Assembly (NCBI GenBank): GCA_945869715.1
Contig: CAMBPP010000004.1
Location: 1 to 31,640 of the forward strand
From: Bifidobacterium breve
GTDB lineage: Bacteria > Actinomycetota > Acidimicrobiia > Acidimicrobiales > Ilumatobacteraceae
Reading direction: 5' to 3'
Length of the DNA: 31,640 bases
Shown here: one piece after another, positions 1 to 6,228 of the stretch
How the letters are laid out: each line of letters begins with the position of its first letter
Position numbering within the stretch: position 1 is the first letter of the stretch
The notes under the pieces: generated by a model
Database searches by the model: none
Told to the model about the DNA's origin: nothing
What the model saw: only the letters and a program-made list of their open reading frames with translations
Made by a program: the position numbers and the translations under genes

Positions 1-350
1 TGCAATTGACCCCATGTGATGCAGTGACGTTCGCCCGATTCTGAAACGTAAACAATCGCGTCGGTATCGGCATTGTCACGTGGTTGCAAAAAAGTGTCAA
101 CAATGTTGAGCATCGCATGCGGGAAGAATTCGGTTTCTACAATGCTCTCAGAAGGAAAACGCACAGCGGGTTCGCCCGGCACGCCAACAATTCCAGTGGC
201 GTTCCAGATGGCTTGCCAGAACTCGTTTGGTTCGCGCACACTCCATTCCATCGCATGGGTAAATGACAAGAGATTGTGTTGTGCAAAAAATTGGGTGAGC
301 GCAAGGCCTGGCCTCTTCTCATCAGATACTTGCCAAACGGGGGTGCTCAT
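1..350 (-). CDS. Acetoacetyl-CoA synthetase-like acyl-CoA ligase, N-terminal part (partial, runs off the window)
   Basis: An ATG at 350 opens a minus-strand frame that stays open for 116 codons to the window edge. The product begins MSTPVWQVSDEKR, followed by WSVREPNEFWQAIWNATGI (about 36-54) and FFPHAMLNIVDTFLQP (about 75-90), then DAIVYVSES and ITWGQL. This order matches the N-terminal cap of the acetoacetyl-CoA/acetyl-CoA synthetase family (PW..., FW..W, FPGA.LN..E), which activates an acyl group as an acyl-AMP and transfers it to CoA in the cytoplasm. The AMP-binding core lies outside the window, so the substrate cannot be decided; acetoacetate is the best guess. It lies 17 nt downstream of the GH1-like gene, whose end also contains a good -10 box for this gene (359-364). 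Confidence 0.8.
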   Translation of the reverse strand, partial: MSTPVWQVSDEKRPGLALTQFFAQHNLLSFTHAMEWSVREPNEFWQAIWNATGIVGVPGEPAVRFPSESIVETEFFPHAMLNIVDTFLQPRDNADTDAIVYVSESGERHCITWGQL

Positions 351-358
351 GGTGCGAA

Positions 359-364
359 AGGGTA
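359..364 (-). promoter_or_regulatory. -10 element TACCCT, 8 nt before the acyl-CoA ligase ATG
   Basis: On the minus strand TACCCT is followed by an 8-nt spacer and the ATG at 350. No Shine-Dalgarno motif lies between, so a leaderless or near-leaderless mRNA is likely. The box covers the last bases before the GH1-like stop codon region. No convincing -35 element was seen. Confidence 0.4.
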
Positions 365-367
365 CAA

Positions 368-1360
368 CTACTTCGTAAGTGAAGAGAAAGCAGGCAATGA
401 GGTCAGGCCCGCAGTGCGCTCAAGGCTGCTGAGCCAAACGTGTTGAAGCGCCAAGCCGTCGCTTTTCAGGTCATCCACCATCTGAGAAGCAAACGAGAGC
501 AATTCGGTCAGTTCTCCGTCGGCGCTCGTCGAGGGAATTCCAGAAACACTGAGGGGTGTTCCCGAAAAAGCCTCGTATGCCCACTGCAAAGTTTCTATTG
601 CTTGGTCGCGCCAACGTGGTGGCTCGAGGCGTTCACCGCGAGGTGGCAGGTGGGTGAGTGAAAGAGCAATTTCATCGGCGCTACGTAGTAAGCCGTCGAG
701 TTCTCGTTCATAGTGACCAGGTAGCGATACGCGGCCACGTGTAATGGCCGACTGCCATACCGTACGCACCTCTGCATTTGCGCCTGGGTGAGTTGCGTCT
801 AGCGACAGTGCAATTGACGAACCCTTGAGTAATCGACATGCGTGATTCCACGAATGCAAAACGTTGGTGAATGCATCGGCAAATTTGCCATCGTCAGAAA
901 TAAATGGAGCGATGCTTCCGATACGCCACCCATCGTGAACTAAGCCGATAGGTGCTTCAAAGGGCATCCACCCAGCTACGTGACTGCCCACCACTTCAGC
1001 AACGGTGTCGACATACCGCGGCCACCACTTTTCAGTCGCCTTGTTATCGGAAAATGCACCTTCGTTCAAAAACCAATGGGGAAGAGTAGTTCCACACAGC
1101 GTGACCCATGTTTCTATGCCAGCATCGGCGAATGCAGAGGCGTGCCCTTCAAGTAGTTCTAAATGCTTCCCGCTCGGTTTTCCTTGTTGTGGAAATACAT
1201 CGTTCCACGACAGACGCCAACGCAGAGAGGTGAGACCGTGTTCTTTGAGAGCCAGCAATTCAGAAAGAAGTATCTCTACGTTCTGTTCTGGAGAAAAGGT
1301 GAGGTGAGTTCCAAAAATAGGCACGAGGTGCGTTACATCACAAACGGTGAACGCGTCCAC
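368..1360 (-). CDS. Degenerate family-1 glycoside hydrolase-like protein (probable pseudoenzyme)
   Basis: The 330-residue product has the beginning of a GH1 barrel: LTSLRWRLSWNDVFP (about 43-57) matches the YRFSISWSRVLP strand, and AGIETWVTLCGTTLPHWF (about 80-97) matches AGIEPFVTLYHWDLP. The acid/base motif TxNEP is changed to WMPFEAP, with Glu135 possibly retained. The nucleophile motif VTENG is replaced by VSGIP (about 272-276), with Glu and Asn apparently deleted. It is also shorter than the usual 400-450 residues. It is therefore probably not a retaining glycosidase and may be a binding or regulatory protein. The start is a GTG at 1360, inside the end of the cyclase gene (28-nt overlap), so the two are probably co-transcribed. 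A full GH1 enzyme is encoded at 17225. Family assignment is fairly secure; function is unknown. Confidence 0.7.
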   Translation of the reverse strand: MDAFTVCDVTHLVPIFGTHLTFSPEQNVEILLSELLALKEHGLTSLRWRLSWNDVFPQQGKPSGKHLELLEGHASAFADAGIETWVTLCGTTLPHWFLNEGAFSDNKATEKWWPRYVDTVAEVVGSHVAGWMPFEAPIGLVHDGWRIGSIAPFISDDGKFADAFTNVLHSWNHACRLLKGSSIALSLDATHPGANAEVRTVWQSAITRGRVSLPGHYERELDGLLRSADEIALSLTHLPPRGERLEPPRWRDQAIETLQWAYEAFSGTPLSVSGIPSTSADGELTELLSFASQMVDDLKSDGLALQHVWLSSLERTAGLTSLPAFSSLTK

Positions 1361-1884
1361 AATTCACCGGTGTCGTTACGGTCGGTGAGAACTGGGTCGC
1401 CAGTAACTGAACACACTTCAACAGGCTCAGCGAATCCGCGTAACACGAGGGGCTCGTGAGCAACGATGCGCACGCCTTCAGGAAGTTCTTCAATTTGATC
1501 GGTGGGAATAAGTACTTCAAATGCGCCAGCGGCATCGCAGAGTCGCGCCGCAGTGTTGACAGCAGAACCGATGTAGTCGTCGCCCTCAAAGAGAAGCGCA
1601 TAGCCCGTTGCAAGGCCAATGCGCAGTGTGAGCGGGGCACAGGCAGTTGCCGAGCGGCGCTGGAGCTCCATTGAAAAGACGATGCCGTCAGATTGCTCCA
1701 TGGCAACGATCATGAGACCGTCTCCCAGCCACTTTGCAATGCGTACACCGCGCTCAGAGGCCACGTCGCGCGCGACAGACCGAAAGGCAGCCAAAAGTCG
1801 CCCTGCGGCGTCGTCCCCTTGGGTTTCCGTGAAATGTGTGAAACCGGAAAGGTCAACGAATATGAAAGTACGTGGCACGCGCAT
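1333..1884 (-). CDS. Class III adenylate/guanylate cyclase catalytic-domain protein
   Basis: The 183-residue protein is little more than one class III cyclase homology domain. All the expected catalytic positions are visible: metal-binding Asp11 (FVDLSGFT) and Asp55 (KWLGDGLM), base-selecting Lys51 and Asp103 (GDDYIGSAVN), transition-state Asn110 and Arg114 (NTAARL). Lys/Asp at the base-recognition positions favours ATP, hence cAMP. No membrane segment or sensor domain is present, so it should be cytosolic and act as a homodimer. It is divergent from the vWA gene with only 34 bp between, and overlaps the GH1-like gene downstream. Confidence 0.88.
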   Translation of the reverse strand: MRVPRTFIFVDLSGFTHFTETQGDDAAGRLLAAFRSVARDVASERGVRIAKWLGDGLMIVAMEQSDGIVFSMELQRRSATACAPLTLRIGLATGYALLFEGDDYIGSAVNTAARLCDAAGAFEVLIPTDQIEELPEGVRIVAHEPLVLRGFAEPVEVCSVTGDPVLTDRNDTGELWTRSPFVM

Positions 1885-1893
1885 GCACCCCCT

Positions 1894-1899
1894 AGGTTA
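1894..1899 (-). promoter_or_regulatory. -10 element TAACCT for the cyclase gene
   Basis: TAACCT on the minus strand lies 9 nt before the ATG at 1884. It sits in a 34-bp divergent spacer that also holds the -10 box of the vWA gene, so the two promoters must overlap and could compete. A GGGGG run just before the ATG could alternatively act as a weak ribosome binding site. Confidence 0.35.
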
Positions 1900-1906
1900 G
1901 GCGAAC

Positions 1907-1912
1907 TAGGTT
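1907..1912 (+). promoter_or_regulatory. -10 element TAGGTT, 6 nt before the vWA gene
   Basis: TAGGTT, a 6-nt spacer, then ATG at 1919 with no Shine-Dalgarno sequence, as expected for a leaderless transcript. The same heptamer CTAGGTT also occurs 14 bp upstream (1892-1898), so the spacer contains a direct repeat. Confidence 0.45.
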
Positions 1913-1918
1913 GGTTTC

Positions 1919-3919
1919 ATGACCACAAGGTTCACCTATTCCCGCTGGGACGGCACTCAAAAGGGCTTTGAGGTCGACGCAGAGTCGCTCTTGGAAGCAG
2001 TCACCGACGACCTTTTGTACCATGGAGACGTCAATAGTGCCTTGAGGCGGCTCATGCAGCAGGGCCTCACCGACCGCAATGGCGAGCGCATTGAGGGCAT
2101 GCGCGACATGATGAACAAAATTCGTGAGCGCCGTGAGGAGTTATTAGATCGTTCCGATCTCGGTGGTGTGTACAGCGAAATTTCCGAGGCGCTCGACGAC
2201 ATCATCGACGAAGAACGTCACAAGCTCGACCAAAATGTGTCTGATGCACAGGCGAGTGGCGATGAGCGTCGTCTCGACACAGCACAACAGTCTTCCATTG
2301 AGCATCATCTAGAACTCGAAATGCTTCCACAAGATCTTGCGGGCAAGGTCAAAGGTTTGCAAAATTACGATTTCCAGTCGAATGAGGCTGCGGCTCGCTT
2401 TGAGGAACTCATGGAAAAACTTCGTGAGCAACTCATGCAGCAATATGTCGATCAGATGAGTGGCGAAATGCAAAATATGTCGCCAGAAGATCTGCAGCGC
2501 ACGAAAGACATGATGGCTGCCTTAAACGACATGCTCGATAAACGTGAACAAGGTGAAGACCCGCAATTTGAAAAGTTCATGAATGAATTCGGCGATTTCT
2601 TCCCCGAGAATCCGCAGACCCTCGATGAGCTTTTAGAAATCATGGCCCAACGTATGGCAGCAATGCAGGCGATGATGAATTCCATGACCCCTGAGCAGCG
2701 GGCACAAATGCAGCAACTTTCCGAACAGTTGCTCGAGGATATGGATCTTCGTTGGCAAGCCGATCGGTTGAGCGAGCGCTTACAAAATCTTGTTCCGGGT
2801 GCCGGCTGGGAGCGTCAATACCAGTTCAATGGTGACGAACCGATGGGCATGGGTGAAGCCATGAAAACCATGCAGCAACTTGGTGAACTCGATCAAATGG
2901 AAAGCTTTATGCGCAATGCCACCACTCCTGGCGCACTTGCTGAAGCCGACCTCGATCGGGTGCGAGAACTACTGGGCGAAGATTCCGCGCGTTCGCTTGA
3001 GCGCCTGGCTGAGCTCACCAAAATGCTTGAAGAATCAGGCTTAATTAACCAAAAAGAAGGCAAGTTAGAACTCACGCCAAAAGGCTTGCGCAAAATTGGG
3101 GCCAATGCTTTGCGTGACCTTTTTGGGAAGTTGGCAAAAGACAAAATTGGTCAGCATCAAATGCGCGAAAGCGGCGGTGGCCATGAACGTCGTTACGAAA
3201 CAAAGCCGTATGAGTATGGCGATCCATTCCGTCTTGATCTTCAGCAAACTCTGCGCAATGCAATTCGTCGTCAGGGTGGAGGAACTCCAGTTCAGCTCTC
3301 CCCGGAAGATTTTGAAATTGAACGCACAGAACATGTCACTTCTTCATCGACTGTGGTGATGATTGACCTCTCCATGTCAATGCCTATGCGAGACAACTTC
3401 TTGCCTGCAAAAAAAGTTGCAATGGCCTTGTACTCACTCATCACATCGCAATATCCGCGCGATTACTTAGGGCTCGTTGGGTTCAGTGAAACTGCTCGCA
3501 TATTGACTCCAGAACAGCTGCCACCAGTCTCATGGGATTTTGCGTACGGAACAAATATGCAACACGGATTTATGCTGGCTCGTCAATTGCTGTCTAAGCA
3601 ACACGGAACAAAGCAAATCATCATGATCACCGATGGTGAACCCACTGCACATATCACTCCACAAGGAGATGTATTTTTCAACTATCCACCAGTGCGAGAA
3701 ACGGTGGAGTCGACCTTGGCTGAAGTCATGAAGTGCACCCGTGATGGAATCGTTATCAACACCTTCATGCTCGATGCCAATGGTGGTTTGCGCCAGTTCA
3801 TCGAGCGGCTCACCGAGATCAACAAGGGACGTGCTTTTTTCACCACCCCGGAAACTTTGGGTGACTATGTGCTCGTCGACTTCATTGAGCACAAGCGTCG
3901 GCTCAGCCGGTCGCGATAG
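1919..3919 (+). CDS. von Willebrand factor type A domain protein (COG4867-like)
   Basis: The 666-residue protein has a long, charged, largely helical region (about 1-470, rich in E, Q, M and L, with likely coiled coil) followed by a C-terminal vWA domain. The MIDAS metal site is complete: DLSMS at Asp483/Ser485/Ser487, Thr545 (YGTN) and Asp572 (TDGEP). There is no signal peptide or membrane segment, so it is cytosolic. Proteins of this type usually work with an AAA+ MoxR- or chelatase-like ATPase, but no such gene is in this window. The ATG at 1919 is supported by a -10 box 6 nt upstream. The specific client is unknown. Confidence 0.85.
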   Translation: MTTRFTYSRWDGTQKGFEVDAESLLEAVTDDLLYHGDVNSALRRLMQQGLTDRNGERIEGMRDMMNKIRERREELLDRSDLGGVYSEISEALDDIIDEERHKLDQNVSDAQASGDERRLDTAQQSSIEHHLELEMLPQDLAGKVKGLQNYDFQSNEAAARFEELMEKLREQLMQQYVDQMSGEMQNMSPEDLQRTKDMMAALNDMLDKREQGEDPQFEKFMNEFGDFFPENPQTLDELLEIMAQRMAAMQAMMNSMTPEQRAQMQQLSEQLLEDMDLRWQADRLSERLQNLVPGAGWERQYQFNGDEPMGMGEAMKTMQQLGELDQMESFMRNATTPGALAEADLDRVRELLGEDSARSLERLAELTKMLEESGLINQKEGKLELTPKGLRKIGANALRDLFGKLAKDKIGQHQMRESGGGHERRYETKPYEYGDPFRLDLQQTLRNAIRRQGGGTPVQLSPEDFEIERTEHVTSSSTVVMIDLSMSMPMRDNFLPAKKVAMALYSLITSQYPRDYLGLVGFSETARILTPEQLPPVSWDFAYGTNMQHGFMLARQLLSKQHGTKQIIMITDGEPTAHITPQGDVFFNYPPVRETVESTLAEVMKCTRDGIVINTFMLDANGGLRQFIERLTEINKGRAFFTTPETLGDYVLVDFIEHKRRLSRSR

Positions 3920-3932
3920 TACATACATACTG

Positions 3933-4003
3933 AAAACCCCAATAAATGAGCCAAAAACGGGCGTTGTAGGTGCAAAACATCAATAAATACGGGGTTTTTT
4001 GGC
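3933..4003 (+). terminator. Possible terminator or structured leader with two alternative stems
   Basis: AAAACCCC (3933-3940) is complementary to GGGGTTTT (3991-3998), and the T-run would act as a terminator tail for the vWA gene. A second, mutually exclusive 8-bp stem pairs GCCAAAAA (3950-3957) with TTTTTGGC (3996-4003). The loops are long (about 50 and 38 nt), so this is not a textbook intrinsic terminator. Confidence 0.35.
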
Positions 4004-4025
4004 ATCCAGCCGAAAAGTGACGATT

Positions 4026-4048
4026 CCGCCGGGGCGGCCCTCGGAGGG
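4026..4048 (+). other. Two small GC-rich hairpins before the possible uORF
   Basis: CCGCCGGGGCGG (4026-4037) and CCCTCGGAGGG (4038-4048) are adjacent self-complementary segments. The second contains the GGAGG that would be the ribosome binding site of the possible upstream ORF at 4054, so folding could hide it. Confidence 0.35.
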
Positions 4049-4053
4049 GCAAA

Positions 4054-4149
4054 ATGAGCGCACTTGCTTATTTCATAAGGATTTGGCAGAATGACAGCAA
4101 TGTAATTACAGCCCTGCCATCACTGCATGCCATTTCTGGATGTTGGTGA
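4054..4149 (+). CDS. Possible 31-aa upstream ORF in the whiB leader
   Basis: An ATG at 4054 is preceded by GGAGG (4043-4047) at an ideal 6-nt spacing. It opens a frame of 31 codons that ends in TGA at 4147-4149, 23 nt before the whiB ATG. The peptide begins MSALAYFIRIWQ and ends HAISGCW, with no recognisable domain. The SD quality and the position suggest a translated leader ORF that could couple to, or attenuate, whiB expression. Short-ORF control of whiB7 is known in mycobacteria, but this gene is not whiB7-like. The assignment rests only on position and SD. Confidence 0.35.
   Translation: MSALAYFIRIWQNDSNVITALPSLHAISGCW
4064..4092 (+). promoter_or_regulatory. Candidate whiB promoter TTGCTT-17-CAGAAT
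   Basis: TTGCTT (4064-4069) and CAGAAT (4087-4092) are separated by 17 bp, which would start an mRNA near 4099 with a leader of about 75 nt. If this is the only promoter, the uORF at 4054 would not be transcribed with whiB. A perfect palindrome TGTAATTACA (4101-4110) lies just after, at the predicted start point. Confidence 0.3.
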
Positions 4150-4160
4150 TCTGCAGAGCG

Positions 4161-4165
4161 GGAGG
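4161..4165 (+). promoter_or_regulatory. Ribosome binding site GGAGG of whiB
   Basis: GGAGG lies 7 nt before the ATG at 4173. It is one of the few strong Shine-Dalgarno motifs in the window, and it shows that this gene is translated from a leadered mRNA, unlike many of its neighbours. Confidence 0.7.
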
Positions 4166-4172
4166 CAAGTGA

Positions 4173-4445
4173 ATGCAATTCCCAGAAACGGATGAATTGA
4201 GTACAGAACGTGGTTGGCAAGATCAGGCCAACTGTCTTGGTGTTGACCCCGATCTCTTTTTCCCTGAAAGGGGCGCTTCTACTCGTGAAGCAAAAGAAGT
4301 GTGTCGTGGTTGCGTTGTGCGAGGCGAATGCCTTGAATACGCATTAGTCAACGGAGAAAAGTTTGGTATTTGGGGTGGGCTCTCTGAGCGTGAGCGTCGT
4401 CGCTTGCGCCGTGCCCGTGCTCAAGCAAATCGCCAAGCAATCTAA
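4173..4445 (+). CDS. whiB: WhiB-family iron-sulfur regulator (WhiB2/WhmD-like)
   Basis: The 90-residue protein has the four cluster cysteines Cys21, Cys44, Cys47 and Cys53 (CX22CX2CX5C), the GIWGG turn (about 65-69) and a basic tail ERERRRLRRAR. WhiB proteins bind a [4Fe-4S] cluster, pair with region 4 of the primary sigma factor and regulate transcription. The segment DPDLFFPERGASTREAK resembles WhiB2/WhmD, linked to septation and sporulation in other actinobacteria, so a developmental or division role is plausible. The start is set by GGAGG (4161-4165) 7 nt before the ATG. The gene has an unusually long upstream region for this window. Confidence 0.92.
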   Translation: MQFPETDELSTERGWQDQANCLGVDPDLFFPERGASTREAKEVCRGCVVRGECLEYALVNGEKFGIWGGLSERERRRLRRARAQANRQAI

Positions 4446-4451
4446 TAACGT

Positions 4452-5246
4452 TTACTGCGCTTTAAACAACGTATCGAAGCGAGCTTCGATTGTATTGTCA
4501 ACTCCAATGTCGAGTTGACTCCAGCGACCTTGTTCTATTTTCGTAAGAGCATTCAACGGCATCAACCCAACGAGTTCTGCGCGTGCAATTTTGCTGTATT
4601 GAGCAACGATGTCGTATGCCGCGTCCACATTAATGGTGTCTAAATCTGTCAGATTCATGCTGATTTGTGCATGTCCATCTACCAAAAAACTCAATGCCCG
4701 CAGGCCTGGTTGACGAATGTTCAACACAATCTCACGTGCAGTTTTCATTGTGGTGTCGGTCAGAAAAATGTTGTAAGCAACCAACACTTCTCTGACGCCT
4801 ACACATATCGCCCCAGCTGTTGGGTGTGCGATGCGCGGCCCAACATCTGGGAAAAGTGAAGTCCATGCCGTGCGGCGAATATCGGGAAGTGTGCGTTCTG
4901 GTCCGTAATAAAAACTGGGAACACCAAGCTCATTTGCGGCCCATTGTGCAAATGCATTGCGTGCATCAATTGCTTCATCAAATGTGGTGTTGTCCAGTGC
5001 AACAAAGGGCACCACGTCTACCACTCCAAGGCGTGGGTGCACACCTGCGTGTTGGTGAATATTGAGAAGGTCAACAGCGCAGGCGGCAAGGCGTCGAGGG
5101 GCATGCGTGCCATGCAGAGTAAACACGCTGCGGTGGTGGTCACGATCGGTGTGAACGTCGAGGAGATCGGCGGCTACAGCAGCGCTCAAATTGGCAAGTG
5201 TTTCAGGGCTTTGACCCTCACTGATATTGACGACACACTCGAGCAC
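4452..5246 (-). CDS. Glutamate formiminotransferase-family protein (single domain)
   Basis: The 264-residue protein matches the two-subdomain formiminotransferase fold. It starts MLECVVNISEGQ (family pattern ECVPNFSEGR), has HAGVHPRLGVVDVVPFV (about 65-82, containing the catalytic-type His) and ends with the second-subdomain segment MNLTDLDTIN. The family moves a formimino group from formiminoglutamate to tetrahydrofolate. The cyclodeaminase half found in the mammalian fusion is absent, and no histidine-degradation genes are nearby, so the true substrate is uncertain. The GTG start at 5246 fits the family N-terminus. It is divergent from tatA (49 bp) and convergent with whiB (6 bp). Confidence 0.82.
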   Translation of the reverse strand: MLECVVNISEGQSPETLANLSAAVAADLLDVHTDRDHHRSVFTLHGTHAPRRLAACAVDLLNIHQHAGVHPRLGVVDVVPFVALDNTTFDEAIDARNAFAQWAANELGVPSFYYGPERTLPDIRRTAWTSLFPDVGPRIAHPTAGAICVGVREVLVAYNIFLTDTTMKTAREIVLNIRQPGLRALSFLVDGHAQISMNLTDLDTINVDAAYDIVAQYSKIARAELVGLMPLNALTKIEQGRWSQLDIGVDNTIEARFDTLFKAQ

Positions 5247-5283
5247 AGGGATATTTTTACCTCATCTCCCTGCTGGGCGGTGG

Positions 5284-5289
5284 TAGGTT
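5284..5289 (+). promoter_or_regulatory. -10 element TAGGTT, 6 nt before tatA
   Basis: TAGGTT, 6-nt spacer, then ATG at 5296. This is the same hexamer and spacing as at the vWA gene (1907), consistent with a leaderless tatA mRNA. Confidence 0.45.
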
Positions 5290-5295
5290 AAAGGC

Positions 5296-5472
5296 ATGTT
5301 CGCATTTCTCGAAGGCCCAGAACTCATCATCGTTGCTGTTGTTGTACTCGTTCTTTTTGGCGGCACTCAATTGCCGAAGTTTGCAAAGAACCTTGGTCAG
5401 GCACAAAAAGAATTTAAAAAAGGTCTTGCAGACGGTCAATCCGACAAGTCTGGCGATTCCGACTCCAAGTAA
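5296..5472 (+). CDS. tatA: Sec-independent protein translocase subunit TatA (58 aa)
   Basis: The short frame ATG 5296 to TAA 5472 encodes a TatA/E protein: N-terminal MFAFLEGPELIIVAVVV as the transmembrane helix, then the hinge FGGTQLPKFAKNLGQ and the amphipathic helix AQKEFKKGLADG, ending in a short acidic/Ser tail. TatA oligomers line the pore for folded proteins with twin-arginine signals. At 58 residues it is at the short end of the family. The gene stands alone, without tatB or tatC, and converges on the second WhiB gene with 16 bp between. Confidence 0.92.
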   Translation: MFAFLEGPELIIVAVVVLVLFGGTQLPKFAKNLGQAQKEFKKGLADGQSDKSGDSDSK

Positions 5473-5488
5473 TTCACTTTCGCGTTGC

Positions 5489-5770
5489 TTATGCAGCGCG
5501 TCGTTGAGACTTCAAGCGGCGGCGGGCACGCTCACTCATGCCGCCCCACACGCCGTGTTCAATTTGTTCCGATAGCGCGTATTCCAAGCAGTGGTCGCGA
5601 ACGGGGCACGTCGAACAAATCTTGCGTGCCTTGTCGACCCCGGCACCGTCTGAGGGAAAGAAGATGTCGGGCTCAACATGGCGGCAATTGCCAAGCGACA
5701 TCCATTCAGTTGAACGATAAGAACCAAGGTTGCTTTGGTTTTCATAGTGCTGGATGTCGGTTGTGGTCAT
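5489..5770 (-). CDS. WhiB-family iron-sulfur regulator, second copy
   Basis: The 93-residue product (from ATG 5770) has cluster cysteines Cys29, Cys52, Cys55 and Cys61, the GVWGG turn (about 73-77) and a basic tail SERARRRLKSQRR. It differs from the WhiB at 4173 at its N-terminus (TEWMSLGNCRHVEPDIFFP) and around the middle Cys pair, so the two are distinct subfamilies and not a recent duplication. The frame is open further upstream to a GTG at 5860 (30 more residues). I prefer 5770 because those extra residues do not look like family sequence; neither start has a good SD or -10 box. It likely binds a [4Fe-4S] cluster and regulates transcription; the target is unknown. Confidence 0.88.
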   Translation of the reverse strand: MTTTDIQHYENQSNLGSYRSTEWMSLGNCRHVEPDIFFPSDGAGVDKARKICSTCPVRDHCLEYALSEQIEHGVWGGMSERARRRLKSQRRAA

Positions 5771-5867
5771 GGCGAGCCTTTGCTGGGGGAGAATTTCGGT
5801 CGTACAAGGGTTCTGACGCTGCGAGCCTGGAATAAGTTCCCGAGAGGTCATATGGGCCACTCTGCGG

Positions 5868-5889
5868 TATCCTGATCGCTCCTAGGAGG
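5868..5889 (+). promoter_or_regulatory. -10 TATCCT and AGGAGG ribosome binding site of the 88-aa gene
   Basis: TATCCT (5868-5873) would start transcription near 5880. AGGAGG (5884-5889) lies 5 nt before the GTG at 5895. This is a leadered start with a short 5' UTR and the strongest SD in the window. Confidence 0.5.
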
Positions 5890-5894
5890 TTCCC

Positions 5895-6161
5895 GTGTCC
5901 GATATCAATGCCACCCCAGAAGCGCCACGCGCACATGCCCGCATCGTGTATCTCGGCCCTGTTGCTCCCCATTGGGAGGTCTACGGTGCTTATGGCGACC
6001 AGGCCCTCATTGACGAATTCCGTACTCGTGTGCTGGCTCGTTTGGTCCTCCTGACCCGTGACGACCCACAATTTCGTCGCAATAGCGAGCGCATTGCCCG
6101 AGATGCAGAGCGTGAGCTCATCACCATCGAATGGGACCTTGGCGATTCCGTCAAGCTCTAA
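5895..6161 (+). CDS. Small conserved-looking protein of unknown function (88 aa)
   Basis: I do not recognise a family. The GTG at 5895 follows a perfect AGGAGG. The product has a short disordered start, a probable beta strand ARIVYLGPVAPHWEVYG, then two amphipathic helices (about 35-50 and 58-75) rich in Arg and Glu, and a strand ELITIEWDLGD. It has no Cys, no membrane segment and no signal peptide, so it is cytosolic. The strong SD and the clean codon pattern argue that it is real. It precedes ppk1 by 67 bp; a small inverted repeat ACACT/AGTGT (6162-6174) follows its stop. Confidence 0.7.
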   Translation: MSDINATPEAPRAHARIVYLGPVAPHWEVYGAYGDQALIDEFRTRVLARLVLLTRDDPQFRRNSERIARDAERELITIEWDLGDSVKL

Positions 6162-6228
6162 ACACTCGAAGTGTGCAAATTATCCGAGTAGCAACTCTGC
6201 GTTCATTTTGTAGACAAGGAAATGACCT

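Noticed and set aside
73..378. Overlapping plus-strand ORFs of 60-101 codons at the left edge
   Set aside because: They are shadows of the acyl-CoA ligase gene on the minus strand, which gives a continuous recognisable family sequence over the same bases.
3530..3928. 132-codon minus-strand ORF inside the vWA gene
   Set aside because: It covers the conserved vWA domain on the other strand and has no recognisable domain, SD or -10 box.
6201..6206. GTTCAT before ppk1 as a Pho box
   Set aside because: Actinobacterial Pho boxes are direct repeats of about 11 bp; only a single half-match is present.
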